In this document: piece by piece, positions 38,899 through 49,422 of the stretch | Position numbering within the stretch: position 1 is the stretch's first letter | Layout of the letters: each line of letters opens with the position of its first letter | Notes under the pieces: model-generated | The model's database searches: none | Seen by the model: only the letters and a program-made list of their open reading frames with translations | Told to the model about the DNA's origin: nothing | Position numbers and translations under genes: made by a program | Assembly: GCA_964035575.1 (NCBI GenBank) | Contig: OZ037838.1 | Span: 1,736,001-1,800,000 of the forward strand | Source: Rhynchopus sp. YZ270_cl-10 | Lineage: Eukaryota; Euglenozoa; Diplonemea; Diplonemida; Diplonemidae | Direction of reading: 5' to 3' | DNA: 64,000 nucleotides

Positions 38899-40011
38899 AT
38901 GGATGTGACCTTTGTGCTGGAAGAGTCAGGCGTGACTGCGACAGTGGAGGTGCCGTGCGAGGCGAACGTTGCAGCGGCAAAGGAGGTTGCGTGCACGGCG
39001 CTTGCTGTCTCGCCTGCGTCTGTCGAGATGCGCATCGGCACGCAGGTGCTGGAGGGGACGTGCCGTCTGCAGGACACTGCGTTTGATGCAGGGGTGCAGG
39101 TTGTGCTTGCCCGCCCTCGCTTTGCCGACATCAAGTGTCCTGCTGAGTACAGTCTGCCGGAAGACTTGTGTAGCTTCTCCCTGTCTCCTTGTGGAACGCT
39201 TTGTGTCTTCCGTGACGACTTGTCTGGGATTTTTTGTGGCTTCAACACAGAAACCTTCGACACTTTCTTCCGATTCGACGATGACAGGTGGTTAAGTGCA
39301 TGCAGCGCGCCTGCCATTTCGGCTTGCAAGACACGCTGCTACCTGCCGTGCGAGGAAGCCTTACACGAGGTTTCCCTTCCGGGTGGGGAGGTGCTCCGCA
39401 AAGTCGAAGGCGTCTCGCACTCAGTGTTCGCGTGTGGCGGTGTTGTTGTCTCCCAAGGCAAAGACGGCGTCTCTGTGTATGACGAAGACCTGACGTTGCT
39501 CCGCACTCTCTCGCACGAAGGGTGTGTGCGCTTGGCAGTGTCTAACTGTGGTGGGTGGGTGATCACCTCCTCTAGAGTGGAGGACAAAGCACGTCTGTGG
39601 GATGTGAACACAGGTGAAGCTGTTACATGTGTGCTTGCGGCGGGCGAACGCAAAGCGGCGCTTTCACGGTCTGCCTCTGTCTTTGCTGTGGCGAGCTGTG
39701 GCAGCGTGCAGCTCTACGACTGGAGTGGTGCGGCTCTTCGCAGCGTTGTTGTGGGCGCGAGCATTGACGGCATGCAGTTCACCCCATGTGGGAAGTACCT
39801 CGTCGTCAACCTATTTTTAGCTTTTTGTATGACTGATTATAGTTTTAAATACGAGCTTCGCCAGTATGATGTTGCGAACATGTCCTGTGTGCTCAGGATT
39901 GAGAATATTAGCAAGTCATCGTTTGCGATATCGCCATGTTCACGTGTGGTTGTGTGTCAGGAAGGCTCCTCCATTGTCACCAGACATCTGTACCCACACA
40001 ACAGTGAGTGA
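38899..40011 (+). CDS. UBL-propeller protein (copy 16), last of the array
   Basis: 370 residues. Head: EANVAAAK for EADVAAAK and ARPRFADIKC. Linker EYSLPEDLCSF. First blades LCVFRDDLSGIFCGFNTETF and RFDDDRWLSACSAPAIS are close to copy 15, so these two are a duplicated pair. Tail VTRHLYPHNSE. No further copies follow. Confidence 0.86.
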   Translation: MDVTFVLEESGVTATVEVPCEANVAAAKEVACTALAVSPASVEMRIGTQVLEGTCRLQDTAFDAGVQVVLARPRFADIKCPAEYSLPEDLCSFSLSPCGTLCVFRDDLSGIFCGFNTETFDTFFRFDDDRWLSACSAPAISACKTRCYLPCEEALHEVSLPGGEVLRKVEGVSHSVFACGGVVVSQGKDGVSVYDEDLTLLRTLSHEGCVRLAVSNCGGWVITSSRVEDKARLWDVNTGEAVTCVLAAGERKAALSRSASVFAVASCGSVQLYDWSGAALRSVVVGASIDGMQFTPCGKYLVVNLFLAFCMTDYSFKYELRQYDVANMSCVLRIENISKSSFAISPCSRVVVCQEGSSIVTRHLYPHNSE

Positions 40012-40792
40012 TGTTTTTTTTCCCGCGTTGGTGGGTGAGGGGGGACAAAACAATTATCCCCCATTTTTTCCCCTTTTCTTTTTGTACTGAGTATGCAATA
40101 CATCTGTTGGAAATGAAAACACCCAGGCAAGTTTGCCATCATAATATTATCCAAGTCACACTTGCTGAGGTGGATGGACAATTAAGGTCCCGCAGTGAAC
40201 CTCGATTCGCTTGTGGAGTTGGGGACTTCGGCTTTCGGGTAAGTCGACGTTCGTCGGTCGTATCTGCGACCAGCTTTCGCCTCTGCACACACTTCCTCAT
40301 CCGTACCCTCAGTATGAGCTTTCTCAACGACTCTGATTCCTTCGCACCTTTGGAGACAGCAGATGTGATCCGGAGCCTCTTGTCGGTACATTCTCGTGCG
40401 TTTGCCTTCTTCTTCTGCTCATCTTTAATGGTGATAGGAGCCACTTCTTAGCCGTTCTGGTGACGAGCACCTGGCGTTCTTGTCTGGTGTCTTTTTCGTG
40501 TGGGATGGCGCCCCTCTCCCGTCTGCGACGACGCAGACTCGCAGACTCGTCCCAGGTGTGGGCATCGTACTCCTTGCGCCTTCCACCTCCTCCTTCGTGC
40601 TTTGCACACAAAGAATTGGCCGACTGTTGTGGTCACCTGAGAGCTTTTTTTTTCTGTTCGGTGTCACAAACGCGGAAGCCAGCACCACACTCTCCTCCCT
40701 CACCCCCCAAAAAACCCCCCCCCCCCACTAGTTACAGGACTGGCTCTCACACATTGGCCATCTCCCCTCTCCCCCTCCCCCTCCCCACTCAA
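40012..40792. other. Region upstream of the RhoGEF
   Basis: The first 80 bases match the 3' flank of copy 15. From about 40180 the sequence is richer in GC and open on both strands. GTAAGT at 40236 with a pyrimidine tract and CAG near 40314 could bound a leader intron of the RhoGEF. CT-rich DNA (40760-40790) precedes the chosen ATG. No separate gene can be supported. Confidence 0.4.
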
Positions 40793-42931
40793 ATGTTTTG
40801 CTGCTGCATGCGAGCGCAAGATGACGACTCACGGAAGAGCATCGACATGGAGCGGATAAGGCTAATGAAGGACAGCCACCGCTTGCGGTCTGCGGAGGAA
40901 AAGAAACGGAGGACTGGTGCACCGACACGTACAACACGCTCTGAGAAGCGTGGCGAAGAGGACAACCTGGGGGACAGCTTCAACTCCACTATGTCCCGCG
41001 CATCGCTTTGGGATAAGGTGACGGATCCACGCAAGCGGGTCAGCTGGCAAGGCCCTGCACGGTACAGCGGCTACAACACCAGCACCACTGCCGAGTATGA
41101 GTCTGCCCACAGCGGGACCTCTCATGCACAGCAAACCAGCGACGCCAGCATCCCCATCCGCACTGCCTCAACACAACGCATGGCATATTCACAAAAACGC
41201 AGCAGTTCCTCCAAAGACGTCCACGCCGCCACAGTCACCGGGTCCACAAACCGCCGTACTCTCCTTTTTGAGCTCGCAAGCGATAATGAAGACGAAAGCG
41301 GTGCCCCTCCACCTCCTCTGGCTTGCGACGAAGTGGTTGGAAATGTCGCAGCGAGTCTCCTCAGGAAGGTGGAGGACGAAGCCGTCTCCTCGCCTCTGAG
41401 TGAGAAGCGGAGCTCAAAGGGAAGCGAGAGCGACAACAACAACACCACAAACACCACCACCAACAACAGCAGCCGTGCCGACTCCGACAGCGACAACAGC
41501 AGCACCCACAGCCACCTCCTCGCGCACCCTTCTCTCCTCGCCCAATGCATCACGCCTGGCTCAGGAGGGGGCTCCCTTCCATTTGTCCCTGCCTGCCTGC
41601 ACAGCTCTCTGGAAGAAGACCACCACCCCAACCCTTTCACCGAACCAACACAGACTGCGCACGCAAGCGAAGAGTACCGCAGCCTGCAGCACTTCCTCAA
41701 AAAGGAGTTCATCGAGGTGGAGGAGGCCTACGTCGCTGCGCTGGACCTTGCCTGCGAGGAATACCTTCGTCCACTCATGGCAGTCCCCGGCCTACAGGGA
41801 ACCATTGTCAACGACGTTCTCGGATCGCTCTACAATATTAAAGCCTGCAACGTTATGTTCCTCAAGGAGCTCCGCGAGACCGCAGGCCGGCAGGCATCCG
41901 ACACCAGCAAATTCCCTTACTCCGAAGTCGACTTTGGCCCCGCCTGTTTGAACCATATGAGGACGTTCCGTTCTATTGCCTCCTATTTCGCGTTGTACGA
42001 ACAGTTTTGCACCTTTGCGCATAAGTGCGACTCCGTCGACCTTCTCGCTGACACAACAAAACGCGGCAAACGACTCTCCCTTGATCCATGCGCAGAAATC
42101 CCTGATGAATCTCTCCTCGCAGAAGGCATGCGCGCATTCAACGACGTCACCAAAGAGGTTCAGGAACGCATCGAAGCCTCGCACGAAGAGTCTTCTCAGG
42201 ACTATTCTATTCTAGGCCTGTTGGTACGACCGATCCAAATGCTTGCAAGATATCGCACTATTTTGCAGCGTTTGGTGGATAGCACGCACGAAACCGAACA
42301 TGGTTATGCATTACTTCAGGAAGCCTGCCTAGAGGCTATTGGAGTATGCAATTATTGCAATCAGAGGAAAAGGGAGCATGATGGCGCGCTTATGGTGACG
42401 GAGGTGGAGAAGAAGTGGTCGTTGACTGGATTGGCGGGAAATGGAAGGCATTGGATCATGGATGCAGAGTTGGCAATTTTAGTGGAGTCTTCTGGTGCAG
42501 CGGTGGAAACGCCGGTGCGCAGTCCGCTAGCAATCCCTCTGCCTGCAGTGGTGCGCCGCCTTCACAAATGTGTCGTCTTCCTCTTCAACAACCTGCTTCT
42601 CTGCATCTACGCAAAGGAGCGCGGAGAGGCCCTCCTCCCCGAGTCTCCTGTTGCCGACAAAGTCTACCTCGCAGTGGACGTTCACTCGATCGCCTCCATC
42701 CGTCCAGATATCTCCCCACCCACCCTCGCGCAACTCGAAACCACAGAAGGCGAAGCGCCGCCCACAGCGCACCGTACCCTCTCTGTACGTGAGCGTGGCG
42801 ACTTCTCGATCGACCTGGTGTTCCCGACAGAAGCGCAAAAGAACCTTTGGTACGAAACCCTTAAGGGGGTTACCCTGAAACAGCGGGACCCTAAACAGCG
42901 TTCAGTGATTGGCTTAGATTTGCATGACTAA
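40793..42931 (+). CDS. RhoGEF (DH-PH) protein
   Basis: 712 residues from the ATG at 40793 (MFCCCMRAQD). The frame stays open upstream to 40460, but that part is Pro/Arg-rich and looks non-coding. Residues 1-290 are low-complexity and charged, with an Asn/Thr/Ser run near 205-240. Residues about 292-530 form the Dbl-homology domain: EYRSLQHFLKKEFIEVEEAY opens it and LLVRPIQMLARYRTIL is its conserved third region. Residues about 555-695 form a PH domain (KCVVFLFNNLLLCIY, ending EAQKNLWYETLKG). Such proteins load GTP onto Rho/Rac GTPases at membranes and so control actin. The three Cys at the N-terminus are possible palmitoylation sites (inference). Confidence 0.88.
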   Translation: MFCCCMRAQDDDSRKSIDMERIRLMKDSHRLRSAEEKKRRTGAPTRTTRSEKRGEEDNLGDSFNSTMSRASLWDKVTDPRKRVSWQGPARYSGYNTSTTAEYESAHSGTSHAQQTSDASIPIRTASTQRMAYSQKRSSSSKDVHAATVTGSTNRRTLLFELASDNEDESGAPPPPLACDEVVGNVAASLLRKVEDEAVSSPLSEKRSSKGSESDNNNTTNTTTNNSSRADSDSDNSSTHSHLLAHPSLLAQCITPGSGGGSLPFVPACLHSSLEEDHHPNPFTEPTQTAHASEEYRSLQHFLKKEFIEVEEAYVAALDLACEEYLRPLMAVPGLQGTIVNDVLGSLYNIKACNVMFLKELRETAGRQASDTSKFPYSEVDFGPACLNHMRTFRSIASYFALYEQFCTFAHKCDSVDLLADTTKRGKRLSLDPCAEIPDESLLAEGMRAFNDVTKEVQERIEASHEESSQDYSILGLLVRPIQMLARYRTILQRLVDSTHETEHGYALLQEACLEAIGVCNYCNQRKREHDGALMVTEVEKKWSLTGLAGNGRHWIMDAELAILVESSGAAVETPVRSPLAIPLPAVVRRLHKCVVFLFNNLLLCIYAKERGEALLPESPVADKVYLAVDVHSIASIRPDISPPTLAQLETTEGEAPPTAHRTLSVRERGDFSIDLVFPTEAQKNLWYETLKGVTLKQRDPKQRSVIGLDLHD

Positions 42932-44377
42932 AAAGGTGGGGGGGATAAGGCATTTTTTTAAAAAATGCAAAAAAAAATATTGGGGTGTGTTCGTCTTTCC
43001 AAATTTTCTTGATATTTATGTAAAAAGGGGTATTTTTTTGTCATGCAAGGTCTACAGGTGTTTTGTTATTTTATTTTATTTTTCACTCACTATATGTTAG
43101 GTGTGTGTGCTTGAAAGTTGCTTTCGAAAAAGCAAATTTAAAAAAAACAGCACTTCCGAAGAGCTGAACATTAAACCAAGGACCGGTGGGTGTGGACAAT
43201 GTTTTTAGCACTTTTTTTTTTATTTGGTGCTTGCCTTGGGTCAGCCGTGATCACGGGAACAACTCCAAAAATTGAGAGTGCTCAAAATTGTCACCAAAAT
43301 CATCTTAACGCCAATATGTGTTAACCATTGCATCATTAAAATGGCTATTTTTTTTTTGTGGGTGCCCTATCCATGGGTGTTTGTCTCGATCTTTATTGTG
43401 ACTCTCTGGTTCGTATACGGCTTTGCCATTACGGATTAGTGATCTGCTGTTTTGTTATGGGACAGGACCTGCAAGATAAGGGAGGGGTAAGGGGGTGGGA
43501 GTGGGATGGGATGGTTTCCAGAGTAAATGGTGTTTTACGTTGCGTATTTTTACCCACTAGAGCACATCAGATCCGCACAATACAAGCGTACGTGATGATG
43601 CTTTTAAAAGAGAAAATACATCAAAAATAAACGATACAGCCATCACTCTAGGGAACTGAGCGGGTCATAATTTTCATTGGCATTTGTTGCTTTTTTTATT
43701 TCGAAAGCGAATTTTTTTTAAAAAATGAACTGTTTTTTATGGCTTCATCTTTCTAGATGTGTGTATGTGTGCACGAACGGAACCGTCATATTTCAAGCTT
43801 ATTTGGGGGGAAATCGCGATAACACGAGGACTTTTTTTTTCGCGATACTACGGTGCGATACCACAAAAAAAAAAATGCGTGTTGTCGCAATTTGCCCAGC
43901 TTTTTTTTTTGTTTTTTTTTTGTTTGTCTTCTGTTTTTTTTATTGTGTCTCCGTTTCATATTGGTTTTCATTGTTTGCGCTGAATTCAGTTTTTACCGCG
44001 CTTCTTCCTCTCTCCCCTTTAGACGTGTGTACACGATTTCTTCCGAGTTTTTATTTTTGTGTATTTTTTGGGTGCAAAAAAGCTAATGTACCAAGCATAC
44101 AACCACCACAGTGGAAAAACCGAGTGCATGCCAGTGAAATGATTTCTTTGGAGTTCGACAACCCGCGGAGAATCGAGTGCCCCCTGCGTCCACCGGTTTT
44201 CTGGTGGGGGCGTTTGCATTTTCAACTTCTCTTTTTTTCTTTTTTTCTTTTCAAAAAAAATTTTATATGTTCACCGTATCTTACAGCGTAGGCGTGAATA
44301 CCACGTGGTGTTTTTCGGGAGCCGTGACATTTTGTTTATTTTTGTGTTTCAAAAAAAAAAATCTTTCTCCCTTTATT

Positions 44378-44416
44378 GGTGTGGCTGATGCGAATCACTC
44401 CCTCTTCAGCCACACC
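44378..44416. repeat. Hairpin GGTGTGGCTGA / TCAGCCACACC
   Basis: Perfect 11-base inverted arms around a 17-base loop. The same arm sequence recurs in hairpins at 47072-47140 and partly at 63040-63103. Confidence 0.6.
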
Positions 44417-45387
44417 ATTTTTTCCTTTTCCCTTTTTGAGGTTTCAATTTATTCAGAAGTGACACTTCATTAAATTATACCCCGTATGTGCTGCAAACAC
44501 TCCCTTTCTTTTATTCGTTGCTTGTTAGAGTCATGATCACAAAATAGAGTGTGTATTTTATATATTATTTGGTCACCCCCTCAACCCCATCGTGTGAAAT
44601 TACCAAAAATGAAAAAGCCAAAAAAAGGACGAGGAACAGCTGCGTGGAGGCGCACACGAGAAAAAAAGCGAGGTGTCTACACGTTATCAATTATTCAAAA
44701 AAAAAAAAAAAAAAATCCCAGCTTTTTCATGTCCTTTTGTGAGGCATTTTTTTTTTGTCTGTATGTCAAGCATCCTTTTGTTTTTGTTTCTTGACTGTGT
44801 TTTTTTTTGTTAAGATGACATCGATGTGTGTGCACGAGAGGCGCATTCCTCTTACAAGTTTTCTTTTCCTTTCTCTTTTATTTACTTTTTTATAGTGACT
44901 AAGCACAGAGAGGCTTACGTTCATGTAACCATTTTTCTCTTTTAAAACTGGAAGAGGGGACATCATGCCGGAATACGACGACCTTCAGTAATTCCAAGTT
45001 TTCTAAAAAAAGAAAAAAAAAACTCAAAACATCAGTACATCCCTATCTCCCCATCTGCCCTTACGATATCGTCACCCACCTTGAAAGAAGTTCTTTTTAT
45101 TTTGTGAGCATTTTTTTTTTCGGCATTTTGTTGTTGCAGTGTTGCTCCAATAATAAATAAACTTCTTTCAAGTCAGGAAAGTGTAGCTTTTTTTTGCACA
45201 AGGTGGCTTACTACACTGTTCCAAATTTATCAAAAAAAAGGCTTTATTTTTGTTTTTATTCTGTTTTTTTTTCATATTCCACTTTATTCACACAGGGGGG
45301 TGTTCTTAGTGAAGATGGGTGTGTTTATCACTCAACGGGTGTCGTATTTTTTCCTAACGTTTCGAGATATCAGATGAACTCAAACAA

Positions 45388-45690
45388 GATGTAGGACTAC
45401 ATGGTTGGGGTCCAGGTCATATGGACCAAGGTACTGTCACGAGAGGGCTTTTTATTTCAAGTCAAAGCTTCTTTTTTCCTGATACCATCAAAAAAAGAGC
45501 CTCCACTTTTGCATTATTTTATACTAACAGTGAATTGTGGTCAGTAAGCCCCAGGGGTTCTTCCGGGTTCACACCCATGGGTTTCCCGACCCCGCTGGCC
45601 ACACCAAGAAAGTGGAGATTGCACGAACTGTGGCAACACAACCGAGGCAACTACACTACTCCAACAGTTTATCAAAAAATAAAAGCAATA
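45388..45690 (+). repeat. Dispersed composite repeat (copy S2, head and tail)
   Basis: The head (45388-45468) begins GATGTAGGACTACATGGTTG, ends GGCTTTTTATTTCAAGTC and is followed by a T-run; the tail (45611-45685) ends in an A-rich run. Same order as at 13080-13319. Confidence 0.55.
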
Positions 45691-45950
45691 ATTTAACCAA
45701 CGCGTATACACACCGAGCTACCCCTGTAGCTATGTCAGTTCCCTCTCCGTTGTCCCCCATTTTTGCATTTTGTATTTCCCCCCCCAGGCATGCCGCAAAG
45801 TGTCTAGAGGGACCAAATAAGAGAACGAAATATAAGAAGGACAGACTCTGAACAGGAAAGAAGGAATCCTTTTTGTGTTGGGGTTTGCTTAACCGCAACC
45901 CCCACCGGGAAAACGCGTGAATCCGCGTTTTTCGCTCAGTTACAGTTTTC

Positions 45951-46073
45951 AGATGTAAACCTCGAAATGGTTGGATCTAGGACTATGATTGGGGTCCACC
46001 CCGGGTACACCGGGCATGCATCAAGGTACGCTGTCAACGAGAGGGCTTTGGATTTCAAGTCAATTTTTTTTTT
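45951..46073 (+). repeat. Dispersed composite repeat (copy S3, head)
   Basis: Contains ACCTCGAAATGGTTGG, GGGGTCCACCCCGGG and a GGCTTTGGATTTCAAGTC stem-loop, directly followed by a ten-base T-run that could end Pol III transcription. Confidence 0.5.
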
Positions 46074-47071
46074 CTTTGTTCTGTCCTTTTCCCCCCTTTG
46101 AATTTTTGCTTCTCTTCTTGCATAGCTTTGCAACAGTCAGTCGACCCTTTATTTTAAAAATATTGAACAAAAATGGGGGAGAAAAAATGGAGTTGTTTCA
46201 CAGAAGTGGTCACTACATATTTCCAACAAATTTAAGACAAAAACAATAAGTACTAACGAAACACAAGGGGAGCGTTTTTTTCCTCTTCCCCGAGACCGAA
46301 AAAGTAATGTGTTTTTTTATGATAATTTTTTTTTTTTTGGATTCCCCGTTTGGGGTATTTTCCAAAAAAAAAAACAACTGACAAATGCGTGTTGTGTGTT
46401 GCCCATTTTAAATCTCATTGTCTAATCTGCTTCCAGCACATCCCCTGCAGCTCTGAAGTTGAGGCGGTATGCTTGTTCAGGTGTGTCTTCCCCGTGTGCT
46501 GTCTTTTTAAAAACCCTGGGTGTTGTGTTATGTCTTTCATATTTTCAAAAAAAAAAATGATTTTTTTTTGAAAACTTAATTTGTGCAGTGTTAACCACCC
46601 TAAGGGATGTGTGGTTCACTCCAGTTTTATTTTTTTTTGTTTATTCTTTTGCTTTTTGTTTTTAAATTTTTTTTTGAGAAATAAACCATCAGGTTACTCA
46701 GACTACTAATATTGGTACAGCGAAAAAAACCTGGTTCAGCGTGCATTTTAAAAAAAAAGTGACAAGGTTTTCAACTAAATGTTGGATGCAACGTTCTGAA
46801 CGAAATAAATGGTCAAAACGAACAGACTAAACAAACAACAGTCGACCACATTATGCCATCCCCCCCTGTTTCCCCTCAACGCGAAACCTCTCCCTCTCTC
46901 TCTCTCTCCGGAATGTCAAGCCTCATTCCTTAATATAGTGGCGAACTGTGCGTTGTGCACATTTCTTTTGTTCATTGTGGAGGGGCGCTTTCAATGGAAG
47001 GAGAACAAAAGCATGCATGAGATATCATTTTTTTCTCTTTTTGCCACAAAAAAAAAAGCAAAAAATAATGC

Positions 47072-47140
47072 ATTAATTGGTGTGACTGAAGGGGGACTTT
47101 TTCCGCATTTTTCCGCCCCATTTCAGCCACACCATTAATT
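47072..47140. repeat. Hairpin, GGTGTGACTGAA arm family
   Basis: ATTAATTGGTGTGACTGAA pairs with TTTCAGCCACACCATTAATT (one mismatch). Longer relative of the 44378 hairpin. Confidence 0.6.
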
Positions 47141-47554
47141 CACCCTTCTTGTAAAAAACAATCAGATTGTGCATCAACTTACGCTGTGTGAGGGATATGG
47201 GAGAGTTATCAGAGGGTGTGTTAAGGAATTCCCCCTCTCTTTGTCCAGAGTTTTTTTTTTCTCAAGGTGACTCTTCTCAGCGACAGGAGGGCGTTGAGGC
47301 ATCTTATAAAACTAAGTTTAACTTGTCTTTTTTTTTCTATGATTCTGTTGAGGTTGAAAGTTTTGCCAGCAGAAGAAGAAAAATAAAATAAAATAAAATA
47401 GCTGGTCAAAAAAAAAAACATCCCCTCCTCCCTCCCTCTCCCTCTCGCACTATATACTTCATCATACATTTTGTGGTGTGTATGCCTGCTGAGGCATATT
47501 CATCCGACGAGTTTTCTGTTTTCTCTTGAAGTACGTATTTTTCAAAACGCCTTT

Positions 47555-47912
47555 TAGGCTAGTTGACGTAAGCAATATGTGGGTTTTGGGAGGGTTTGGG
47601 AGCAGTTCAAGGTTAGGTGACAGTCCAAAAAACCCTAAAAAGCAGGTTTTCACCTGAACTGTGCCTAGGGCCATGCTAGGAACACATGTTCGGGCTACGT
47701 GTACACAACCTGCACTGCGTTCGTTTTCAGTTGTGGTCCAAATACATAACACCCGGCCCCGGTTAGCAGTTCTTACGATTCGTACGCAAAAGAGAGCAAC
47801 TCCCACACCGTGTGAGGGGAGGGATTGTTGGGATTGTTCGAGGGGGTTTGGGACACGATTCCCACAAAAACAGACAAACTTCCTAAACCTACGCCTCACG
47901 TCAACTAGCCTA
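47555..47912. mobile_element. TA-flanked inverted-repeat element, TAGGCTAGTTGACGT ends
   Basis: Starts TAGGCTAGTTGACGTAAG and ends with the reverse complement CACGTCAACTAGCCTA at 47912; the terminal TA may be the target duplication. The core has no convincing gene. Confidence 0.7.
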
Positions 47913-47919
47913 TTTTTTT

Positions 47920-48073
47920 TTGGCGTCCGTTGCTTAATTTTACACAATTTTAATCAAAATACGACCTGATTTTGCCTCTTGGTGAAGTTTAGTGGAGAGT
48001 TTGGTGATATTTAAACCAAACTCCAGTAAAAATCAGGTGGAAAAAGAGTAAAATTAAGCAAACGAGAGGCCAA
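47920..48073. mobile_element. Small foldback element next to the previous one
   Basis: Arms TTGGCGTCCGTTGCTTAA and its near complement (ending GAGGCCAA) enclose a second inverted pair, ACCTGATTTT / AAAATCAGGT. The target site is not clear. Confidence 0.55.
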
Positions 48074-49422
48074 AACCACGAAATCGTTTTCAGGTCCACT
48101 CTGTGTTCTGGTCACGCCACCGAAGGTCATCTGTCATGAGAGAACTTTTGCATACACTCGCTTCTAGGTGCAGGTCACATTTTTTTCGGGACTTTTGGGG
48201 TTTGAAAAAAAGGATGGATGCGATCAACAAACAACAAACAACGAATAAACAAAGAAGGGGGGGTATTTCATTTTTGCATTATACATTCTTCAAGGAGACC
48301 CTTTCGTGTTATTTGTGTGGTGGAAAAGTGTATCGATTTCATTGTCCTCTTTTTACTTTATAATTATTTTAGAAATTTGCAAATGTGGACAAAAATAAAA
48401 GTACAATTTGTAACAAACGGAAGGCCGATTTTAATGGCCTTCCCAAAAAAGCGCGCATTTTAGATGTTAACCTCGAAATGGCTGTAGGTGGGGTCCCCCC
48501 GGGCGCACCGGTCACGCACCACAATGTGCACTGTCGCGAGAGGGCCGTTGTATTTCAATGCAACTTTTACTGCCGTTGTTTCTTTCTTTTTCCTCAGTGC
48601 CTGTGGTTCCACCTCGCTGTCCCTGTCGGATGTGTTTTTCCACTGTCAACGTGATTGTCGACAACAAAGGAGGGCTGACTGTTAGAAGGTGAAAAAAAAA
48701 GGCAGGGAAGCGTTCCACTATTCTACCTGTCTCCCGTTTTTCCGTTTTTCGTGCTTTTTTTTTTTGCCTCTCCTTTCAGAATCAACAGAGTCTGCTGTAA
48801 TATTATAAGATTTTCAAAAAAAAGCGCAAAAAAACAAAAAAAGCAACTTTTCTTGCAAAGCCTTGAAAGGGGAGCGTTATGGTGCGCTAGGCAACATCAA
48901 CAGGTGGCAGGGGTAAGGGGGAGATGTGAGTCACTGTGCTATTATAAATATTTTGTCCAATGTATTCATGGACCAATATATATATTTTTTTACGGAGAAC
49001 CGAGTGTCTGCGTTTCCGCCGGTGTACGGTAAGGCGTTTTGCACTTTCAACTTCTCTTTTTTTGTTTTTTTTTCAAAAGCACAGATGGGTGAAGGGACGA
49101 TAAAACACCCCCCCAAAAAAAACGGTGGATCGACACCTTTTTACTGCGCAGCTCGTGTTGGGGTGTACCTATGCCATCATTTTTTGAGGACCTGACACCT
49201 CATACTTTCTCTCCTACTGTCCCCGTCTCCCCTTCATAAGAACAATCAAGCTACAATCCAGGCTTTTTTTCTGGTTTTTTTTATCATAATTTGTGTTTTA
49301 TTTTGTGCAAAAATAAAAATAGCCTTTCTTGCCCTCATTTCTCCAATTTTCCCGCTGATTTTGGTAGTCCCACCCACCTTCATTCAAATCCCTTAGACAA
49401 AAAAAACCTCATTTTTTCCACA
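48074..49422. other. Spacer before the dehydrogenase gene
   Basis: 48188-48265 repeats part of the 3' flank of propeller copies 1 and 2 (GGGACTTTTGGGGTTTGAAA, then GCGATCAACAAACAAC), outside the array. A repeat head is at 48463. A pyrimidine tract ending CCCTTAG lies 30 bases before the next ATG. No gene is seen. Confidence 0.5.
48463..48570 (+). repeat. Dispersed composite repeat (copy S4, head)
   Basis: GTTAACCTCGAAATGGCTG, then GGGGTCCCCCCGGG, GGCCGTTGTATTTCAATGC and a short T-run. Parallels 45951-46073. Confidence 0.45.

Larger units (their letters stand above)
42932..47554. other. Long AT-rich gene-free region
   Basis: No protein feature or RNA gene is recognised. It is rich in A- and T-runs. 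It holds repeats annotated separately: hairpins at 44378 and 47072 and composite-repeat copies at 45388 and 45951. AAAATA units repeat near 47386. Confidence 0.5.

Noticed and set aside
1-40011. Assigning the organism to kinetoplastids because of one-strand gene order
   Set aside because: A DH-PH RhoGEF, hAT and TA elements and a GT-AG intron are not typical of known kinetoplastids; lineage left open.
40139-40444. Minus-strand gene upstream of the RhoGEF
   Set aside because: The frame has no ATG start and overlaps other equally open frames; no recognisable features.
46020-46075. A tRNA gene at the TTTCAAGTC stem-loop
   Set aside because: No acceptor stem, D-arm or anticodon arm could be drawn; kept only as a possible SINE head.
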